A stretch of DNA of 64,000 nucleotides, from the NCBI RefSeq assembly GCF_016629565.1, contig NZ_AP023057.1:186001-250000 (forward strand), given 5' to 3'. Source of the stretch: Nitratiruptor sp. YY08-10 (GTDB lineage Bacteria > Campylobacterota > Campylobacteria > Campylobacterales > Nitratiruptoraceae). Below the pieces are notes generated by a model. That model was not told the DNA's origin and made no database searches. It saw only the letters and a list, made by a program, of their open reading frames with translations. This document shows positions 16,717 through 25,430 of this stretch, one piece after another. The position numbers were made by a program, and so were the translations under genes. Each line of letters begins with the position of its first letter. Position 1 is the first letter of the stretch.

Positions 16717-17759
16717 TTATATGTTAAATTCAAATTTATCTTGTAATTTATCCAAAATCTCTATGATTAAGTGTTTACTGTCAGATGTAATAATTTCGCT
16801 TTCATAGGTAAATATATTTTTATGGGACAATACATTTAATCGATTTGAAATGTCATTTGCATCAGTTATGCCTATTTTTTCTAAAACATAGCTAAATCTT
16901 CCGGTACCTAAAAAAGATGCAATATTTTCAAGTAGTTGACGCAGTAATACAAAATGATATGCAACGAGTCTATTTTCATTCTTTGCTTCATTTAAAACTT
17001 TTAATAAGTGTAAATGATATAGAAAAATTGCATTTTTAGGTTTTTCAAGAAATAATTCTCCATCTGTTTGTTTTCCGAGTATATATATTTCAATTAACTC
17101 TCTATATTTGTTACTTTTTTCACCTTTAGTTAACCAATTAGCTATGATTGAAAAAAAACCTATATGGTGAGTTGTGATGATAATTTTTCGATTACTTGAA
17201 TAGTTTTTTATTAGGTTCATAATAGATAAAGCTGTAATAAAAATATTATTGTCATCTAAACTTGATATTGGATCATCGATAAAAAAATATTGGTTTTGAT
17301 TTTCTTGAAAATCTTCAATTTCAAATAAGGCTAAAAAAAGCACCATATAAAAATTCTCTCTTCACCTCGAGATATTTTAATATTTTTCTCACTATTTTTA
17401 GTAAAAAAATAAATAGATTCTATTCCTTTTTCTGGATCATTATATGAATTAAATCTGAAATCAAAATTGAATTTATAAGGTTGAAGTTTTTCTTTGATAT
17501 TATCTTCTGTTAATGAACTATGAAAATTATTTAGGCTACTTGGAATGATTTTCAATCTAATATTGGTTTCATCATTATCCCATACAAATAAATCTTCACT
17601 AAAAGCATTATAATATACACCTATATGATCACTATTTATTTTTGTTTGTTTTTTAAATTCTACTGATAATCTAGTTTTGCCAGTAGTATTGAATGCATAA
17701 AGTAAGATAATTTTTTTATCACTATCTATAATTTTTTTGGCAATGTTATTTATAGTCAT
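16717..17759 (-). pseudogene. ABC-type AAA ATPase (RloC/PrrC neighbourhood), one frameshift
   Basis: Two frames join into one ATPase of about 347 residues. The first has a Walker A, YAFNTTGKTRLSVEF (residues 21-35), and ends in the ABC signature region SRGEERIFIWCFF. The second resumes at FLALFEIEDF and carries Walker B with the D-loop (YFFIDDPISSLDD) and the H-switch (IITTHH). One T is missing from a T run at the junction. In E. coli prr and in Campylobacter loci, ABC-ATPase anticodon nucleases PrrC/RloC sit between hsd genes. Here no clear nuclease motif or long coiled coil is seen, so the effector is unknown. The start overlaps the hsdS stop. Confidence 0.75.
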
Positions 17760-18960
17760 TACTTCTCCTCATTTACAAAAAGCTGCTGCATCAATCCTTT
17801 TTTATGCTTTTGTAAAACTTCTATTTTTTTGGATTCTGCTTCGATGAGTTTGTCAAGAGATAAGAGTGTATTGGCAATTTTTTGTTGTTCTTTTGGATGT
17901 GGGACAAGAACTTTTTTATATTGAAATTCAGAAATATAATATCTTTTATGTTCAGCAACTATAAAATTAATATTATTAATTAATTCATATATAAATTTTA
18001 GATTATTTTTGTTTTTCGCTTTTAAAATTTTGATTACTGATGATTTGATTTTGAAAGGGAAATTTACATATTTACTTTCAATAGTAAAATCATCAAATAT
18101 GATTGCTGGAAGATTTGTATAAATTCCGAAATTTTCATCTGTATAGCCTAAAATAAAACTTTTATTCGCTGTTAATACTGGAATTCCTTCATTGGGATTT
18201 ATAAGGTAATTCTCATTTTTAACAATATATTTATCAGGTCTTTCATAATCTAATAAATCAATAATTCTCTTTTCTACCCACTCCCCACTATCTTTAAACT
18301 CAGGGAAACGAAGAGAGGGAACTTTTTCTCCTTCTTTTGGGAAGAGTCGCTGCATAAGGGCTTTTTTATACCGTTTTAAGCCTTCTACTTTTTGCTTTTG
18401 TGCCTCTATCATCTTATCAAGCGATCGTAATGTATCAGCGATTTTTTGTTGTTCTTGTTTATTTAGAGGAAAATAAATTTTAAAAGACTCTAAAGCATGC
18501 TTTGAAAGTTCTTTAAATGTGTTACCAGCACCTAAATTTATAAGTTTTTGTCTATTATATAAGATTGTATAATATAAAAATTCATAGTAATAATTATCTT
18601 TTGGGATAATTGCTTTACAACCTTGATTTATTGCCATTTCTTTTTTATTTATAGAAATATACCCTATTGGTGCACGAGTAGATAATATTATGCTATTTAT
18701 TGGAAGTAAATCAGAAGAGCATTTTTCTAAGCCTTTTTGAGTAATTTTTCTTTTGGTTGTTCTGATATACTTTAATAAAGGATCATCTCCCATTTCAGCA
18801 GGTGTTAGCCACTCTATATCACCATTCCAATATTCTCTTTCTGTGGTGCTGGGAGTTCCACCTTGAACAATTTTTTTGCAATATTTTTAATATCTATTTT
18901 TACCCACTCCCCGCTATCTTTGAACTCAGGAAAACGAAGAGATGGGACTTTATTTTTCAT
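17759..18960 (-). pseudogene. hsdS: Type I restriction-modification specificity subunit, one frameshift
   Basis: HsdS sets the target sequence through two recognition domains. The start is the ATG giving MKNKVPSLRFPEFKDSGEWV, with AAGGAT before it and an 11-base overlap with the nucleotidase gene. A missing A in a seven-A run breaks the frame after NIAKK. The other frame continues IVQGGTPSTTEREYWNGDIE then WLTPAEMGDDP and onward. The motif PSLRFPEFKDSGEW recurs at the middle, and the helices SLDKMIEAQKQK and SLDKLIEAESKK close each half. This is the standard duplicated layout; only the first recognition domain is hit. Confidence 0.88.
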
Positions 18961-19939
18961 GCTTATCCTTAAATGAAAATAAACTATTTTTTTCACATAA
19001 AGGAGAATCACTTTTATATGGAACTTTTGCAGATGGGATTAATTGTGAAGCATTTTTAAGATGCTGTTCTTGATCATCGAAAAAAATATGAGGTTTAAAT
19101 GCTTTTAATATTCTTGATTTGTCTAAACCTCCTAAAAAAAATATTTCATCTATATAAACACCCCAATGTCTTAATGTATTAATTACTCTCATTTCTGCTG
19201 GTGCATTTCTTGCAGTTACTAATGCAATTCTGACAGGAGAATATTCTACGCTAAAAGGTAATCTATCTTGAAGTCTAGCTAACTTTTTTAAAAATTTTGC
19301 ATAAGGCCCTTCTTCCATTGGTATATCTTGTAATTCGTCTTCATTTTTGTGAAACTCTTCCATTCCTTTTGACTTGTAAACAATTTCACTTTTTTCACTA
19401 AATAAAACCGCATCACCATCAAAAGCTATTCTAACTTGATTTTCTGGTAAAGAATTTATGTGCTCAGGAGGCTGTTGAACAATAGCAACAGCACATTTTT
19501 CACTATCCATTACACGTTGTGCATCTTTTTCATTTGTAGTTAAAAAAAGATCAACATAATAAGCTTCTAAATAGTCTGTTACAGGTTCGCCACCCGTAAA
19601 AGCATGTCGGGAAATAGGTAACTGTCTCTCTCTTATTGTTTTAAAAACTCTAATCCCAGTTTCAGGACTATTTCTTGACATTACAACTACTTCTACAAGT
19701 GGAGGCTCATCTTTTTTTGAATATTTATTTAAATTTAATAAAGCTTTTACTAAGGGCATCCCTGTTCCATCATCCAAAGGATCATTTTCATGCTTTAACA
19801 TGTATTTTCGATATTCATCTATAGCTGTTTCTTTGTTTTCTTTATATTTTGTTCGAAATATTTTATCAGCTTCACTTAAATCAAAAAGGGCGGTTGCAGA
19901 AATACCTATTACTAAAGTATCCGATAAATCAAGAGCCAT
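18950..19939 (-). CDS. Cytosolic-type 5'-nucleotidase (NT5C1-like) inside the restriction operon
   Basis: A 329-residue intact protein of the 5'-nucleotidase family PF06189. It starts MALDLSDTLVIGISATALFD and carries the HAD-type catalytic DxD in IAFDGDAVLFSEKSE (about residue 170). VVVMSRNSPETGIRVFKTI, HAFTGGEPVTDYLEAY and IALVTARNAPAEMRV are further family blocks. Members dephosphorylate nucleoside monophosphates. It lies between hsdR and hsdS on the same strand and overlaps hsdS, so it is part of the operon. It is one of few genes in the island without a frameshift. A nucleotide-depleting defence role is inference. Confidence 0.82.
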   Translation of the reverse strand: MALDLSDTLVIGISATALFDLSEADKIFRTKYKENKETAIDEYRKYMLKHENDPLDDGTGMPLVKALLNLNKYSKKDEPPLVEVVVMSRNSPETGIRVFKTIRERQLPISRHAFTGGEPVTDYLEAYYVDLFLTTNEKDAQRVMDSEKCAVAIVQQPPEHINSLPENQVRIAFDGDAVLFSEKSEIVYKSKGMEEFHKNEDELQDIPMEEGPYAKFLKKLARLQDRLPFSVEYSPVRIALVTARNAPAEMRVINTLRHWGVYIDEIFFLGGLDKSRILKAFKPHIFFDDQEQHLKNASQLIPSAKVPYKSDSPLCEKNSLFSFKDKHEK

Positions 19940-19968
19940 TAAATTCCTTTTATTTAATCTTAAAGGTT

Positions 19969-20019
19969 CCTATCTGCCGATAAGACTCCAAGGGAGGCTT
20001 CTTTAGATAGGTAGATAGG
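19969..20019 (-). other. Structured spacer between hsdR and the nucleotidase gene
   Basis: On the plus strand CCTATCT pairs with a downstream AGATAGG, which occurs twice in tandem (AGATAGGT AGATAGGT). The enclosed sequence has a small CTCC/GGAG pairing. It lies in the only sizeable gap (about 90 bases) of the hsd operon. It could control expression of the nucleotidase; nothing more can be said. Confidence 0.4.
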
Positions 20020-20028
20020 TCAACTTTA

Positions 20029-23016
20029 CTACTCACCATAAACCTCCAACCCAGATATCTCTTTGCCATTTACCATTTTTCGAAGAAGTGGGATGAGCTC
20101 TTGCATAAGCTTTTTTTCTTTTGTTTTGCGCTCTTTCCAGCTAAGTTTTAGTGGAGCTAGTAAATCGGTAAGTTCTCCGGCGTCGAAAATGCGGCGGTTT
20201 ACGATGCGGCTTACGAAATCATCCAATGTGTTATAATCGATACTATATTTTTTAGCAATTTCTTCTAAACGCTTTTTATATTGACGTTTTTTAAAGATTT
20301 CATACCCCTTTTCTATCTCTGCTTGTGTGAGTTTTTTACCAACTTCTAAGCTTTCGATATATGCGATAATATGATCTTTTTCATCTTTTAAATTGGTATG
20401 AGAGCGTAGTAGTGAGATGAGTTGTTTTTTAGTCATTTTCTGCTTTTTTGGTTCTTGCGAAGAGTATCTTGCAATTAATCGCATTATATAGTCATAATCA
20501 ATCGTTGCAGAAGCAAATAGCACAAATTCAAAATCCAAAGCTTCCACTACCGGCGAGATCTCTTGTTCACTTTGCTGTTTGGCTTTGAGTTGACGGGCTG
20601 TCTCTAAATAGGAAGCTCGAAAAGCTCTTAAATCATTGAGTGGTATTATTTTTTCAATTATCTCTTTTTGTTTGGAAGTTAAATCGGTATACTGCTCCAA
20701 TCGTGTATATAAACGCTGAATCTCTTTAAAAGCGTTGATAAATGCTGCTTTTGCTTCGTCACCTTTGAGATTTACTACTTCAGATGGGCTGCATGCTACA
20801 CCATAACTCTCCATTACTGCTTCAAGATGCTCTGTGGCATTTTGTAGCTTTTGTATAGTTTCATCGGCACTTTCAACGAGCCATATCTCTTTAGGTGGTT
20901 GTTCACATTTGCCGCTAAAAAGCGCTATTGCTTCATCTACTGCTTCTTGCTGGGAGCAAAAATCCAAAATATTGCCATAAGGTTTTGTGTCGTTAAGTAC
21001 TCGATTGGTTCTTGAAAAGGCTTGTATTAGTCCATGATATTTGAGATTTTTATCTACATACAGTGTATTGAGATATTTACTATCAAAACCGGTAAGTAGC
21101 ATATCTACCACAATGGTTATATCTATCTTTTTATTATGAGGTAGGTCGCTATCTGGATATTTGTGATCTTTTATGCGCTTTTGTATATCTTGATAGTAGG
21201 TATCAAACTGTGCTATAGTGAAGTTGGTTTCAAATTGTTTATTGTAGTGTTCAATGATTTTTGATAGGGCTACTTTTTTACGATTAGGTTCTATTTTATT
21301 ATCGAACTGCTCTTGAGGTAAATCTTCTTGGAGTTGGGCAATATCTTGATTGCCTTCAGCAGGCGGTGAAAATACACAAGCAATATTTAATGGTACAAAC
21401 TCTTCATCTTCTTGCATTTTTTGTTGTTGCAAAGTTTCAAATAACTCGAAATATTCTATCGCGTCATCTATCGAAGCTGTAGCTAAAATAGCATTAAATC
21501 TTCTATGTGCTGTAGCATTGTCATGCTTTTTTAGGATCGTTTCTACTATAGCTTTTTTTGAAAGAATAGTGCTCTGTTTTGCTTTTTGATTTTGGGGTTG
21601 ATAATAGTCTATATGAAACTTTAAAACATTTTTATCATTTATCGCATCACTAATAGTATAGGTATGAAGTTCATTGTCAAAAATATCTTTTGTAGTCATA
21701 AGCTTTGCTTCTTGTCCACCAATACGCCTGATAGTTGCATTTTTTTCAAAAATAGGTGTGCCTGTAAAGCCAAATAGTTGCGCTTTTGGAAAAAAGTCTC
21801 TAATAGCTTTGTGATTTTGCCCAAATTGGGAGCGGTGACACTCATCAAAAATAAAAACAATCCTTTTATCTCGTAATGGTTTTAGTCTCTCCTTGAAGTG
21901 AGAATTTTTACTATCTAGAGCAAGTCCAAGTTTTTGTATGGTTGTTACAATGACTTTATCAGCATAATCATCACTTAAAAGACGCTCCACAAGTGTATGA
22001 GTATTGGTGTTTTCTTCTACACACCCCTCTTGGAAGCGATTGAACTCCTCTCTAGTTTGTCGGTCTAAGTCTTTTCTATCTACTACAAAAAGACATTTAT
22101 AAATATTTGGATTTTCTTTTAGGAGTGTAGAAGCTTTGAAAGATGTGAGTGTTTTACCGCTACCAGTTGTGTGCCAGATATATCCATTTCCCCGATTTTC
22201 TTGAATACTTTGTACAATTGCCTCTACTGCATATATTTGATAAGGACGCATCATCAAAATTTTTTGCTCACTCTCAACAAGCACCATATAGCGGCTAATC
22301 ATTTCAGCAAGCGTACATTTTTTTAAAAATGTTTCACAAAACTCCATTAAATCTGTAATTTTACGATTGTTTCTATCTGCATAAATATATATTGGCAAAA
22401 ACTGTTCATCTGCATTGAATTTAAAATGCTCATTACGATTATTGGCAAAATACCAAGTGGTAGTGCCGTTAGAAACGATAAAAAGTTGCATAAATGAAAG
22501 TAAAGTATTGGTATAACCATTACCCGGATCGTTTTTATAATCAATAATCTGCGCTATAGCTTTGCGCGGACTTATTTGCAAAGTTTTAAGCTCTATTTGG
22601 ACAAGTGGCAGACCATTTATAAGTAAAATCACATCATAGCGTTGAAAACTGTTTTTGGTATTGATCCGTAACTGATTTATGACTTCAAAGCTATTTTTGC
22701 ACCAGTCTTTAGTATTGACAAGAGTAAAATCAAGTGGTGTTCCGTCATCTCGTTCAAAACTATTTTTTGAACGCAAAAGCTTAGCACTTTTAAAAACATC
22801 TGGCATAATAATCTGCTCTAAAAGTCTATCAAATTCACTATCGCTTAAACGAATCTTATTTAATTCTTCAAATTTTTTTCGAAAATTCTCTTCCAGACTT
22901 TTTCTATCTTTTATATCTGGACGATAGGTATAACCTAAGTTTTGCAATTTTTTTTCTATTAAACTATTTTCTATATCACTCTCTCTTACATATTCTCCAA
23001 ACTTGTCATATATCAT
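20029..23016 (-). CDS. hsdR: Type I restriction endonuclease, R subunit
   Basis: HsdR is the ATP-driven translocase and nuclease of type I systems. The intact 995-residue protein has a PD-(D/E)xK nuclease near the N-terminus (DGTPLDFTLVN, then RYDVILLINGLPLVQIELK). The helicase motor follows with Walker A TTGSGKTLTSF (about residue 285), DECH box FIFDECHRSQFG, GFTGTPIFE, and SRTNRV in the last motor motif. A C-terminal HsdM-binding region completes it. Length and motifs match the EcoR124-like type IC group. It cannot restrict without a working M2S complex, and both partner genes here are frameshifted. Confidence 0.95.
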   Translation of the reverse strand: MIYDKFGEYVRESDIENSLIEKKLQNLGYTYRPDIKDRKSLEENFRKKFEELNKIRLSDSEFDRLLEQIIMPDVFKSAKLLRSKNSFERDDGTPLDFTLVNTKDWCKNSFEVINQLRINTKNSFQRYDVILLINGLPLVQIELKTLQISPRKAIAQIIDYKNDPGNGYTNTLLSFMQLFIVSNGTTTWYFANNRNEHFKFNADEQFLPIYIYADRNNRKITDLMEFCETFLKKCTLAEMISRYMVLVESEQKILMMRPYQIYAVEAIVQSIQENRGNGYIWHTTGSGKTLTSFKASTLLKENPNIYKCLFVVDRKDLDRQTREEFNRFQEGCVEENTNTHTLVERLLSDDYADKVIVTTIQKLGLALDSKNSHFKERLKPLRDKRIVFIFDECHRSQFGQNHKAIRDFFPKAQLFGFTGTPIFEKNATIRRIGGQEAKLMTTKDIFDNELHTYTISDAINDKNVLKFHIDYYQPQNQKAKQSTILSKKAIVETILKKHDNATAHRRFNAILATASIDDAIEYFELFETLQQQKMQEDEEFVPLNIACVFSPPAEGNQDIAQLQEDLPQEQFDNKIEPNRKKVALSKIIEHYNKQFETNFTIAQFDTYYQDIQKRIKDHKYPDSDLPHNKKIDITIVVDMLLTGFDSKYLNTLYVDKNLKYHGLIQAFSRTNRVLNDTKPYGNILDFCSQQEAVDEAIALFSGKCEQPPKEIWLVESADETIQKLQNATEHLEAVMESYGVACSPSEVVNLKGDEAKAAFINAFKEIQRLYTRLEQYTDLTSKQKEIIEKIIPLNDLRAFRASYLETARQLKAKQQSEQEISPVVEALDFEFVLFASATIDYDYIMRLIARYSSQEPKKQKMTKKQLISLLRSHTNLKDEKDHIIAYIESLEVGKKLTQAEIEKGYEIFKKRQYKKRLEEIAKKYSIDYNTLDDFVSRIVNRRIFDAGELTDLLAPLKLSWKERKTKEKKLMQELIPLLRKMVNGKEISGLEVYGE

Positions 23017-23033
23017 ACTTTTTTCTCCACCTT

Positions 23034-23693
23034 TTAAAGCAATCCTAAATCTTTGAGACTAACAAAATTATCTTTTGTCATTATAATATGATCTATAAGT
23101 TCTATTCCTAAGATATTACCACTTTCTTGTAGTCTTTTGGTTATTGCAATATCGGCTTGGGAGGGAGTTAGACTGCCACTTGGATGGTTGTGAGCAACAA
23201 TTACACCTGCACACCTTTTTTCAATAGCTGGTGCAAAAACCTCTCTAGGATGAACGATACTTTTATCAAGGATTCCTATAGTTATGATACTTTTATGGCA
23301 AAGTGTTTTTGCTCCGCTAAGATAGAGAGCTAAAAAGTATTCTTGTTTTTTATTATGATATTCTCTTAACTCTTCATAAACATCTCTTGCTATTAGAATT
23401 TTTCGTTTAGGTTTTATCAAATAGCGTTTGCAAAGCTCTATTGCCGCAACTATTTGCGCTACTTTGGCTTGACCTAATCCATGAATTTGCATTAGTTTTT
23501 CTATATCGATATTGATAAAATCTTGCTTTAAAATTCGTATGATTTCTTTAGAAAGTTTTAGCACATCTTTACCGCGAATACCGCTTCCGAGCAAAATTGC
23601 AACTAGTTCATAATCTTTTAAACTTGCAGCTCCAGTTTTGAAAAGTTTTTCTCTCGGTCTATCTATGTTTTGAATTTCTTTTAAAGTTCTCAT
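23034..23693 (-). CDS. radC: RadC/JAMM-domain protein
   Basis: A 219-residue protein with an N-terminal helix-hairpin-helix (LMQIHGLGQAKVAQIVAAI, about residues 60-78). A C-terminal JAMM metal-binding domain follows with VIVAHNHPSGSLTPSQAD, giving His-X-His and the late Asp. Despite the name, RadC is not an established repair enzyme. Copies are common beside mobile elements and restriction loci. The ATG is preferred over the GTG one codon before it. It lies 17 bases upstream of hsdR and probably opens the island operon. Confidence 0.9.
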   Translation of the reverse strand: MRTLKEIQNIDRPREKLFKTGAASLKDYELVAILLGSGIRGKDVLKLSKEIIRILKQDFINIDIEKLMQIHGLGQAKVAQIVAAIELCKRYLIKPKRKILIARDVYEELREYHNKKQEYFLALYLSGAKTLCHKSIITIGILDKSIVHPREVFAPAIEKRCAGVIVAHNHPSGSLTPSQADIAITKRLQESGNILGIELIDHIIMTKDNFVSLKDLGLL

Positions 23694-23725
23694 CACTTTT
23701 CTTTAAAATTTTTTATAATTAAGAA

Positions 23726-23731
23726 ATTATA
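23726..23731 (-). promoter_or_regulatory. -10 element upstream of radC and the hsd operon
   Basis: Read on the minus strand, CGATATAATTTC contains a perfect TATAAT about 33 bases before the radC ATG. The surrounding DNA is very AT-rich with no clear -35. It is the likely promoter of the whole radC-hsdR-nucleotidase-hsdS unit. Confidence 0.5.
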
Positions 23732-23847
23732 TCGAATATAACTTTTTTGTTCCTATTAAAAATTTAATACCAAATCTAATAGACAAGAGAGTATGAAAAG
23801 ATTTTGAAAATGCAGTTTAGCTTTATAATGAACCTACAGCGGAATAA

Positions 23848-23916
23848 TGGCATAAAAGATTAAGTGCAGAGCATTTGCAAAAGAATTTTGGCCATATAAA
23901 AATTAGGTATTTGTAA
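23848..23916 (+). other. Short coding-like remnant in the gap upstream of radC
   Basis: The 225-base gap between radC and the next ATPase holds no intact gene. One plus-strand stretch of 22 codons after a stop reads WHKRLSAEHLQKNFGHIKIR then YL and a stop, with protein-like composition. I do not recognise it. It may be the end of a lost gene, consistent with an island edge here. Confidence 0.25.
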
Positions 23917-23921
23917 CAATC

Positions 23922-24980
23922 TTACTCTTTCCCCACAGCCCAGGCATAAAAGGGCAGAATTTCGCATTGAATATCACTTATACTATATCGAAAACTGCTC
24001 CCTATAGTGATAACTTCTATTTTTGTAAGAGCTATTTTGTTTCTTTTGAGAATTTGATCAATCTTTTCTTGGATCCTTGTTTCATTGCCGAAGGGGATGG
24101 GTAAGATGAGTCGCTTCTCTTCTGGAAGATAGAGTCCCATGGGTTCAAGGTAATAAACTTTTTTACCAGCAATTTCTAAAAAGACCATATTCTCGAAACT
24201 TTTTGGAAACTCTTTTTGAGTAAAGAGTCTTGATTTTATGGTAAAGTCGTGAAAAAAGAGCTTTTTTGCAGCCCTTTTTGCTCCAAATTTTTCTATTGCA
24301 TAAATGTATCCGTTTTTCTGCCAGGATTCAAAAAGAGTGTAAAATCGGTCTTTTGAGATACGATATCGTTCTTTGATGCGATTGAAAAGAAAATAGGCTG
24401 ATGCTGTGTATCCTTGAAAATAGGCGATTTCTTTGAAAATTTCGAAATCTTCTTTGAAAGTAAGGTAGAGTAGATTTTGAAAATATTTCTCTTTTTTGAA
24501 ATCGTCAATTTTAGAAAGTTCGGGATAGTTGCCATTTTTGAGAAAGTTGTTAAAAGCCACTTTGATATCGGTTTTTCTTTCAAACAAGAGATATTCTTCA
24601 AAGTCGAGATTGTGTAGACGATAATGTGTAAAACCATCGATATCAAGACTATTATGAGAAGCGATGATGAGGTGGTGAGCTTTGGGCAAAAACGTGGTAT
24701 TTTGTATTCCATACAGAACAACAGTTTTGATTTTATTTTGATCAATAAATGATTGTATTGAATCGAGTGTTATACTATCGGCTCGTACATCATCAAAGTC
24801 AATACATAGAACCTCTTTTTGATCAAAATAGGTCTGTATAAAAGATTGCAATAACGCATACTTTCCACAAAATTTTGGACCGGTTAGAAGTATCCTTGTC
24901 CCAGGTGTAATCTCCAGTTTTCTTGGTAAGAAGCTATAGGATGTGATACTATGTTCATAAAAATATTCAATTGCTCTCAT
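23922..24980 (-). CDS. AAA_14/DUF4143-like ATP-binding protein
   Basis: A 352-residue protein with a P-loop-like LLTGPKFCGKYALLQSFIQ near residue 30, where the usual GxxGxGK is altered to GPKFCGK. A Walker-B-like IKTVVLYGIQN follows, where the expected acidic residues are replaced. A winged-helix-like region lies at about residues 185-235, and a basic C-terminal domain with FENMVFLEI follows. The order matches archaeal/bacterial AAA_14 + DUF4143 ATPases, whose role is mostly unknown. The altered motifs leave ATPase activity in doubt. It stands alone, upstream of and divergent from the S10 operon. Confidence 0.6.
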   Translation of the reverse strand: MRAIEYFYEHSITSYSFLPRKLEITPGTRILLTGPKFCGKYALLQSFIQTYFDQKEVLCIDFDDVRADSITLDSIQSFIDQNKIKTVVLYGIQNTTFLPKAHHLIIASHNSLDIDGFTHYRLHNLDFEEYLLFERKTDIKVAFNNFLKNGNYPELSKIDDFKKEKYFQNLLYLTFKEDFEIFKEIAYFQGYTASAYFLFNRIKERYRISKDRFYTLFESWQKNGYIYAIEKFGAKRAAKKLFFHDFTIKSRLFTQKEFPKSFENMVFLEIAGKKVYYLEPMGLYLPEEKRLILPIPFGNETRIQEKIDQILKRNKIALTKIEVITIGSSFRYSISDIQCEILPFYAWAVGKE

Positions 24981-25028
24981 TTTTCCTTCTCAAAAGGAAA
25001 TAAATTACAAAAATTATAGCGAAAACTC

Positions 25029-25057
25029 TTGATTTTCCAAATTGCATTGTCTATAAT
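25029..25057 (+). promoter_or_regulatory. Promoter of the S10 ribosomal operon
   Basis: TTGATT, a 17-base spacer and TATAAT form a near-consensus sigma-70 promoter about 50 bases before rpsJ. This is the only good promoter before the long run of ribosomal genes. Confidence 0.7.
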
Positions 25058-25073
25058 TCAGACTCCAAATTAG

Positions 25074-25087
25074 GTTGCTTCGGCAAC
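25074..25087 (+). promoter_or_regulatory. Leader hairpin with UUCG tetraloop before rpsJ
   Basis: GTTGC-TTCG-GCAAC gives a very stable 5-bp stem capped by the C(UUCG)G tetraloop, just after the expected transcription start. In E. coli the S10 leader binds L4 for attenuation. This leader is much shorter, so the hairpin may only stabilise the message. Confidence 0.5.
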
Positions 25088-25109
25088 GAGTTCTTTGTGA
25101 AAGGCGACA

Positions 25110-25421
25110 ATGGAAAAGATTCGACTTAAGCTTCGTGCTTACGATCACCGGGTTTTAGATAGAAGTGTCTCAGCTATCGTTGAGGCTGTGAAGCGAACGG
25201 GAGCAGAGATCAGAGGTCCGATTCCCTTACCTACAAAAATCAGAAGATATACGGTTCTTAGATCACCACATATCAACAAAGATTCAAGAGAACAGTTTGA
25301 GATAAGAATTCACTCAAGATTGATTGATATTGTTTCGGCAACACCTGATACAGTCGATTCGTTGATGAAACTCGACTTAGCGCCAGAGGTAGATGTCGAA
25401 GTACGGTCAATGGGTGAATAA
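25110..25421 (+). CDS. rpsJ: 30S ribosomal protein S10
   Basis: The 103-residue S10 has the family stretch [14 protein letters not shown] at the N-terminus, [20 protein letters not shown] in the middle and [12 protein letters not shown] near the end. It sits in the 30S head and also serves transcription antitermination as NusE. It opens the S10 operon behind a near-consensus promoter. The start follows AAAGGCGA. Confidence 0.97.
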   Translation: MEKIRLKLRAYDHRVLDRSVSAIVEAVKRTGAEIRGPIPLPTKIRRYTVLRSPHINKDSREQFEIRIHSRLIDIVSATPDTVDSLMKLDLAPEVDVEVRSMGE

Positions 25422-25430
25422 GGGGAGCAG

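Noticed and set aside
13529..18960. Phase variation by homopolymer tracts in the defence genes
   Set aside because: The runs are only 4-8 bases, shorter than the tracts typical of contingency loci in this phylum, and the hsdM lesion is not in a run.
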